This document shows, one piece after another, positions 6,438-10,463 of a DNA stretch of 10,463 nucleotides. Both the position numbers and the translations under genes were made by a program. Origin of the DNA: Lachnospiraceae bacterium (GTDB lineage: Bacteria > Bacillota_A > Clostridia > Lachnospirales > Lachnospiraceae). The stretch spans positions 1 through 10,463 of the forward strand of contig JAFSFU010000028.1 in NCBI GenBank assembly GCA_017435025.1, written 5' to 3'. How positions within the stretch are numbered: the first letter of the stretch is position 1; each line of letters starts with the position of its first letter. Under the pieces are notes generated by a model. The model was not told the origin of the DNA. It was given only the letters and a program-made list of their open reading frames with translations, and ran no database searches.

Positions 6438-6470
6438 ATTAGCACTCTCTTTTTGAGAGTGCTAATTTTT
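6438..6470 (+). terminator. Rho-independent terminator overlapping CIRCE
   Basis: Bases 6438-6449 and 6455-6466 form a perfect 12-bp stem with a 5-nt TTTTG-flanked T-rich loop (6450-6454), followed by T at 6466-6470. This has the form of an intrinsic terminator for the gene ending at 6421, and it is the same palindrome that contains the HrcA operator. The stem is only moderately GC-rich. Confidence 0.65.
6439..6465. promoter_or_regulatory. CIRCE element (HrcA operator)
   Basis: TTAGCACTC (6439-6447), a 9-nt spacer, then GAGTGCTAA (6457-6465): an exact match to the CIRCE consensus bound by the heat-shock repressor HrcA, best known upstream of groES and the hrcA-grpE-dnaK operon. Here it lies 6 nt upstream of the -35 of the htpG promoter, centred about 55 bases before the predicted transcription start. 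It implies that htpG and the genes downstream belong to the HrcA regulon. Confidence 0.95.
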
Positions 6471-6471
6471 G

Positions 6472-6500
6472 TTGACTTTTCCTGATTGTGGTATTACAAT
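6472..6500 (+). promoter_or_regulatory. Sigma-A promoter of htpG
   Basis: TTGACT (6472-6477) and TACAAT (6495-6500) with a 17-nt spacer. Transcription should start near 6507, giving a leader of about 113 nt. The CIRCE lies immediately upstream. Confidence 0.82.
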
Positions 6501-6506
6501 ATGTTA

Positions 6507-6619
6507 TGTTGCAGGTGAGGGATCTGCAATGGGTATGAAAAGAAACCGCAGATTGCGGGGAAACATAAATAGAGGCGGGCTTGATGCCTGTGTGACAGAA
6601 AAGAAGGAGCGATTACATT
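6507..6619 (+). promoter_or_regulatory. Structured 5' leader of htpG mRNA
   Basis: The leader begins with a strong hairpin, TTGCAGGT (6509-6516) against ATCTGCAA (6522-6529), with loop GAGGG. A second small hairpin pairs CCGCA (6546-6550) with TGCGG (6554-6558). A competing 7-bp pairing, GATCTGC (6521-6527) with GCAGATT (6548-6554), would break both. A weaker AGGC/GCCT pairing lies at 6573-6589. AAGGAG at 6604-6609, 10 nt before ATG 6620, is the htpG ribosome binding site. It matches no riboswitch class I know. Confidence 0.5.
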
Positions 6620-6627
6620 ATGGCTAA
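6529..6627 (+). CDS. Possible 32-residue leader ORF overlapping the htpG start
   Basis: ATG at 6529 opens a 32-codon frame rich in Arg and Lys near its start (MGMKRNRRLRGNINRGG) and ending LHYG. An AGGTGAGG sequence at 6513-6520, complementary to the 16S rRNA tail, lies 8-10 nt before it. Its stop overlaps the htpG start by 8 bases (ATGGCTAA), a layout that often goes with translational coupling. The frame has no recognisable domain and no proof of translation; basic composition of this sort also arises by chance. A shorter start at 6535 is possible. Treat it as a hypothesis. Confidence 0.22.
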   Translation: MGMKRNRRLRGNINRGGLDACVTEKKERLHYG

Positions 6628-8632
6628 GACAGGAAGTCTTTCAATCAACAGCGAGAATATTTTCCCGATCATTAAAAAGTGGTTATACTCTGACCATGAT
6701 ATTTTTTACCGTGAACTGGTGAGCAACGGATGCGATGCGATCACAAAGTTAAAGAAGCTGGCTCTGATGGGCGAGTATGAAGAACCGGAGAATTCGGAAT
6801 ACAAAGTATGCGTGACTGTAAATCCGACCGATAAGACGATTAAGATCACAGACAACGGTCTTGGTATGACAGAGGATGAAGTGGAGCAGTATATCAACCA
6901 GATTGCTTTCTCCGGTGCCATGGATTTCATGAACAAATATAAGGATAAGGCTAATGAAGACCAGATCATCGGTCATTTCGGCCTTGGTTTCTATTCTGCA
7001 TTTATGGTGGCTGATAAGGTGACAATTGATACATTATCTTATCAGAATGGAGCGAAGGCTGTACATTGGGAGTCTGAGGGCGGCACTGAGTTTGAGATGG
7101 CAGACGGTGACAAGGAGACCATCGGTACAACGATCACATTATACTTGAACGATGACAGCACAGAGTTCTCCAACGAATTCCGTGCCCGCGAAGTTCTGGA
7201 CAAATACTGTGCATTTATGCCGGTGGAGATTTATCTGAACGATGAAACCGCAGCTCCGATGTATGAGACGATTGAGAAAGACGAATTGACAGAGAAGGAT
7301 AAAATTGTTGAGACAATCGTAGAAGAGGCCAAAACAGAAGAGAAAGAAAACGAAGACGGTACAAAGGAAATCGTAGAGATTTCTCCGGCGACAGAAAAGT
7401 ATAAGATTGAAAAGCGTCCGGTTCCGGTCAACGATACAAAGCCGCTCTGGAACAAGCATCCGAACGAGTGTACCGAGGAAGAGTACAAAGAATTTTACAG
7501 AAAAGTATTCATGGATTTCAAAGAACCGCTGTTCTGGATCCATCTGAATATGGACTATCCGTTCAACTTAAAGGGTATCCTTTACTTCCCGAAGATCAAT
7601 ATGGAATATGAGAGCATCGAGGGCAAGATCAAACTCTTTAATAATCAGGTATTTATTGCAGATAATATCAAGGAAGTTATTCCGGAATTCCTGATGTTAT
7701 TAAAGGGTACGATCGATTGTCCGGATCTTCCGCTCAACGTGTCCAGAAGTGCACTTCAGAATGACGGTTTCGTCAAGAAGATTTCTGATTATATTACAAA
7801 GAAGGTTGCGGATAAGTTATCCGGTATGTGCAAAACAGACCGTGAGAACTATGAAAAATATTGGGATGATATCAATCCGTTCATTAAATTCGGCTGCTTA
7901 AAAGATGAGAAGTTTGCGGACAAGATGAATGATTATATTGTCTTCAAGAATCTGGATGGCAAGTATCTGACATTAAAAGACTGTCTGGAAGCAAATAAAG
8001 AAAAGAAGCATGAGAATCAGGTATTCTATGTGACAGATGAGAAAGAGCAGAGCCAGTACATCAATATGTTTAAAGAAGCACAGCTGGATGCAGTGATTCT
8101 TCCGAATGCGATCGATTCTCCGTTTATCAGCCATCTGGAGCAGAAAAATGAAGGTGTCAAATTCCTTCGCATTGATGCAGACGTGAGCGAGATCTTCAAG
8201 GTAGAGGAAGGCGAACCGGATGAAGTTGCAAAAGAACAGGAAAAGAAGAATGCAGAGTCTCTGACAGAGATCTTCCGTAAGGCTCTTGGCAATGAGAATC
8301 TGGACGTAAAGGTAGAGAAACTGAAAAACGCAGGTCTTGCATCTATGATCACCGTATCGGAAGAAAGCAGAAGAATGCAGGATATGATGAAGATGTATGC
8401 GATGTATGGCGGCGGACTGGATATGTTCCCGGTACAGGAAACACTGGTTCTCAACGCCAACAATGATCTCGTAAAATATGTACTGACCCACGGAGATGGT
8501 GTCAATACAAATAAATTCTGCGAACAGCTCTATGACCTTGCAAAACTGGCACACGGAAGCCTCTCACCGGAACGCATGACGAACTTCATCGCAAGAAGCG
8601 GTGAGATTATGATGATGCTCACTGAAGAATAA
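6620..8632 (+). CDS. htpG: HtpG, Hsp90-family molecular chaperone
   Basis: ATP-dependent cytosolic dimeric chaperone that remodels late folding intermediates. Domains in order: N-terminal GHKL ATPase (about 1-215) with E32, N36 and D39 in RELVSNGCDA, D78-G82 in ITDNGLGM, and the lid glycines in IGHFGLGFYS (117-126); a highly charged segment (about 216-265); the middle domain (about 266-515), with catalytic-loop R376 in LNVSRSALQ; and the C-terminal dimerisation domain (about 520-670). The C-terminal MEEVD of cytosolic eukaryotic Hsp90 is absent, as expected in bacteria. At 670 residues it is longer than E. coli HtpG (624), mainly through the charged segment between KDELTEKDK and ATEKYKIEK. 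The ATP-site region is divergent (NGCDA where NASDA is common). AAGGAG lies 10 nt before the ATG. It is preceded by CIRCE and a sigma-A promoter, so repression by HrcA is expected; two genes follow closely. Confidence 0.96.
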   Translation: MAKTGSLSINSENIFPIIKKWLYSDHDIFYRELVSNGCDAITKLKKLALMGEYEEPENSEYKVCVTVNPTDKTIKITDNGLGMTEDEVEQYINQIAFSGAMDFMNKYKDKANEDQIIGHFGLGFYSAFMVADKVTIDTLSYQNGAKAVHWESEGGTEFEMADGDKETIGTTITLYLNDDSTEFSNEFRAREVLDKYCAFMPVEIYLNDETAAPMYETIEKDELTEKDKIVETIVEEAKTEEKENEDGTKEIVEISPATEKYKIEKRPVPVNDTKPLWNKHPNECTEEEYKEFYRKVFMDFKEPLFWIHLNMDYPFNLKGILYFPKINMEYESIEGKIKLFNNQVFIADNIKEVIPEFLMLLKGTIDCPDLPLNVSRSALQNDGFVKKISDYITKKVADKLSGMCKTDRENYEKYWDDINPFIKFGCLKDEKFADKMNDYIVFKNLDGKYLTLKDCLEANKEKKHENQVFYVTDEKEQSQYINMFKEAQLDAVILPNAIDSPFISHLEQKNEGVKFLRIDADVSEIFKVEEGEPDEVAKEQEKKNAESLTEIFRKALGNENLDVKVEKLKNAGLASMITVSEESRRMQDMMKMYAMYGGGLDMFPVQETLVLNANNDLVKYVLTHGDGVNTNKFCEQLYDLAKLAHGSLSPERMTNFIARSGEIMMMLTEE

Positions 8633-8648
8633 ACCTAAAGGAATTGAT

Positions 8649-9614
8649 ATGAACCTGAGCAAACGTAACGTTTTAAAGACATTTACAATTTTATGCCTTG
8701 CAGCCAGCGTGCTGATGGGATATCAGTATCTGGGAGCAGAACTTTACACTCGGGCAGAGATATGGATTACGGACCAGGAGGCTGGCGCAATGCGCTGGCT
8801 TTCCTGGCTTTTCCATTCTCCCTGGACGGATATGCTTGTGCAGTATGTGTTTGTCCTGGGAGTTGGCCATGTTCTTGCCTGGCTTGTGATGTGCTGGCTG
8901 CCGAAAGATGATCGCAAGCAGACGGGGCTGACCGGATTTGATTTCGTTATCTGCTCGATTGCATCGCTCGGTGCCGGATACTTGTTAAATATTGTAGGTA
9001 CGTGCATCAACTATGGACTTTCCATGGTTACCGGAAAATCCTTTTTGGAGATGAATCCGGTGATGGATATGATGTTTGAACTTAGTCCATCGATGATCTT
9101 GTATTCCTGCCTATTGGGTCCGTTTATGGAAGAATGGATGTTCCGTGGAATTATCTTAAAGCGGGCACGCTTGTTCGGTGATTGGACAGCGGTGGTGTTT
9201 ACTGCAGTTATGTTTGGATTGATGCATGGAAATATATCTCAGTTTCTGTATGCGACAGCAATTGGCCTGATACTCGGATATGTAGCAGTAAAAACCAATG
9301 GAATCCGTTATACGGTGCTGATTCACATCTTAGTGAATTCTTATAACACATTAACAGTAGCTATCGAGGCATGGATCTATACGATCGATCCGATGATTCT
9401 TCCGATGGTGTACAGTATGGTTCTTCTGGGAATCATGTTTCTATTGATAGTCGGTGCTGTTGTGGTTATAATAAAATATGGACCACATTGGTATCGGCAG
9501 ATGACGGAACGGAATGGCCCGTGGTCAGAGAACCGGAAATATGTGTATAAAAATCCGGGATTTTTTATCTATCTGGCGATTTGTCTGATAGAGTTTATAA
9601 GTTACCTGATGTAG
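8649..9614 (+). CDS. CPBP family intramembrane metalloprotease (CAAX/Abi type)
   Basis: Polytopic membrane protein of the CPBP (CaaX protease and bacteriocin-processing, Abi) superfamily, glutamate-type intramembrane proteases related to Rce1. The three active-site motifs are intact: E161-E162-x3-R166 in GPFMEEWMFRG, F189-x3-H193 in FGLMHGN, and H226-x3-N230 in HILVNS. About eight hydrophobic segments are visible (roughly 11-32, 61-84, 98-122, 148-162, 179-200, 200-215, 220-241, 250-276), plus one near the C-terminus (304-320) after a polar stretch. Length 321. AAAGGA lies 6 nt before ATG 8649, and only 16 nt separate it from the htpG stop with no terminator, so it should be co-expressed with htpG under CIRCE control. 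The substrate is unknown; bacterial relatives act in bacteriocin self-immunity, protein maturation or envelope stress, and none of these can be chosen from sequence. Confidence 0.9.
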   Translation: MNLSKRNVLKTFTILCLAASVLMGYQYLGAELYTRAEIWITDQEAGAMRWLSWLFHSPWTDMLVQYVFVLGVGHVLAWLVMCWLPKDDRKQTGLTGFDFVICSIASLGAGYLLNIVGTCINYGLSMVTGKSFLEMNPVMDMMFELSPSMILYSCLLGPFMEEWMFRGIILKRARLFGDWTAVVFTAVMFGLMHGNISQFLYATAIGLILGYVAVKTNGIRYTVLIHILVNSYNTLTVAIEAWIYTIDPMILPMVYSMVLLGIMFLLIVGAVVVIIKYGPHWYRQMTERNGPWSENRKYVYKNPGFFIYLAICLIEFISYLM

Positions 9615-9627
9615 CAGGAGGGGTAGT

Positions 9628-10463
9628 ATGAATTATAAGATTATCGGTGACAGTTGTCTGGATCTCACAGAAGAGTTAAAAAAGGATTCGCATTTTCAGA
9701 TGATTCCGCTTACTTTGATTGTCGGTGAACAGACATTTATCGATGATGAGACATTTAATCAGAAGGAATTTATTAAGATCGTAGCAGAGAGTCCGATTGG
9801 ACCCAAGACCGCATGTCCGTCCCCGGAAATGTTTAAAGAAGCATATTGCTGCGATGCAGAGAATATCTTTGTCGTCACGCTTTCCGGACCACTGAGCGGA
9901 AGTTATAACAGTGCAGTTCTCGCAAAAGCTCTTTATGAAGAGGAGTATGGACATAAAAATATCTGCATCATCAATTCCGAATCCGCGTCCAGTGGTGAAT
10001 TGAACATTGCACTTCACATCCGTGATCTCTGTGAACAGGGACTCCCTTTTGAGGAGATTGAAAAGGAAGCCAATGCATACCGAGATCGAATGAACACCTA
10101 TTTTGTATTAGAGTCTCTGGACACCTTGCGGAAAAACGGCAGATTGACCGGTCTGTCTGCATTCTTTGCGACTACACTGAATATTAAGCCGGTTATGGGT
10201 GCAGAAAAGGGTCAGATCATCAAATTGGATCAGGCACGCGGCATCAATAAAGCACTTCAGAAAATGGCAGAATATGTGATCAAGGAAGGCGGAAATACGG
10301 ATGAAAAGCGCCTTGTGATCTCTCACGTGAATGCGCCGGAACGTGCCCAGTATGTAAAAGAGATTCTCTGTTCCAAGGCGAAATTCAGAGAAGTGGTGGT
10401 GACAGATACGGCCGGAGTATCGACAGTATATGCGAACGATGGCGGTATTATTGTGGCACTGTA
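9628..10463 (+). CDS. DegV family fatty-acid-binding protein (3' end cut by window)
   Basis: Soluble DegV-family protein; characterised members bind a long-chain fatty acid and some (FakB) present it to a fatty-acid kinase for incorporation into phospholipid. The first 278 residues are present, ending GGIIVAL; members are about 280-290 long, so only a few residues are missing. Family signatures: GDSCLDL (7-13), TACPSP (61-66) with S65, LSGPLSGSYNSA (85-96), INSESASSGE (115-124) and LDTLRKNGRL (164-173). The Ser and Thr in the second and third motifs usually bind the lipid carboxylate. AGGAGGGG (9616-9623) lies 4 nt before ATG 9628, and the gap from the protease stop is 13 nt, so it is the third gene of the htpG operon. 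Many Firmicutes carry several DegV paralogues; whether this one works with a FakA kinase is unknown. Confidence 0.92.
   Translation, partial: MNYKIIGDSCLDLTEELKKDSHFQMIPLTLIVGEQTFIDDETFNQKEFIKIVAESPIGPKTACPSPEMFKEAYCCDAENIFVVTLSGPLSGSYNSAVLAKALYEEEYGHKNICIINSESASSGELNIALHIRDLCEQGLPFEEIEKEANAYRDRMNTYFVLESLDTLRKNGRLTGLSAFFATTLNIKPVMGAEKGQIIKLDQARGINKALQKMAEYVIKEGGNTDEKRLVISHVNAPERAQYVKEILCSKAKFREVVVTDTAGVSTVYANDGGIIVAL

Noticed and set aside
6507..6619. Known riboswitch or T-box in the htpG leader
   Set aside because: No T-box sequence, no terminator/antiterminator pair and no consensus core of a common riboswitch; the hairpins are short.
7973..8554. Minus-strand 193-codon open frame opposite htpG
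   Set aside because: Antisense to the Hsp90 C-terminal coding region; Cys/Phe/Leu-rich composition reflects reversed Lys/Glu codons, and there is no ribosome site.
1..10463. Mobile element, CRISPR array, prophage or defence island
   Set aside because: No transposase, integrase, direct-repeat array, tRNA-associated attachment site or shift in composition; genes are typical housekeeping families. The CPBP protease is sometimes called Abi, but nothing here points to phage defence.

Overview
The window looks like a core-chromosome segment of a low-to-mid GC Gram-positive anaerobe, most likely a gut Lachnospiraceae (Clostridia) such as a Blautia, Dorea or Coprococcus relative. The grounds are strong AGGAGG-type ribosome binding sites before nearly every gene, near-consensus sigma-A promoters, a perfect CIRCE (HrcA) operator, a Clostridia-style lipoprotein foldase, and a small protein that resembles a family I associate with Lachnospiraceae. 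The taxonomic call is inference from these traits. I see no rRNA, tRNA, CRISPR array, insertion sequence or phage gene, and base composition looks even throughout.

Layout. (1) 1-417: the 3' end of a glycyl-tRNA synthetase gene, closed by an intrinsic terminator. (2) 440-3899, plus strand: a four-gene cluster of M42 metallo-aminopeptidase, Maf nucleotide pyrophosphatase, Cof-type HAD phosphatase (8-base overlap with maf) and a PrsA/PpiC-like lipoprotein. It ends at a strong hairpin lying between convergent genes. (3) 3958-5782, minus strand: an M18 aminopeptidase, with a YbaK/ProX-type aminoacyl-tRNA deacylase upstream of it. (4) 5831-5897: two close divergent promoters, one for the deacylase and one for a small uncharacterised gene (5924-6421, DUF5721-like). 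(5) 6438-10463, plus strand: CIRCE, a sigma-A promoter and a structured leader of about 113 nt, then htpG (Hsp90), a CPBP/CAAX-type membrane protease and a DegV-family lipid-binding protein that runs off the window. Gaps of 16 and 13 nt suggest one operon.

Much of the region concerns protein and translation quality: aminopeptidases that recycle peptides, a surface foldase, a mischarged-tRNA editor, Hsp90 and an intramembrane protease. Maf adds nucleotide-pool cleaning. The most interesting part is the htpG control region. The CIRCE palindrome extends to a 12-bp stem with a 5-nt loop followed by a T-run, so one element could act both as HrcA operator for htpG and as terminator of the gene before it. 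It lies upstream of the -35 rather than in the leader. The leader opens with a hairpin that presents a Shine-Dalgarno-like loop. It can refold into a competing pairing, and it carries a possible 32-codon ORF that overlaps the htpG start by 8 bases. HtpG itself has a charged linker of the kind usual in eukaryotic Hsp90 but not in E. coli HtpG. I found no wholly new multi-gene system; the rest is ordinary housekeeping sequence.
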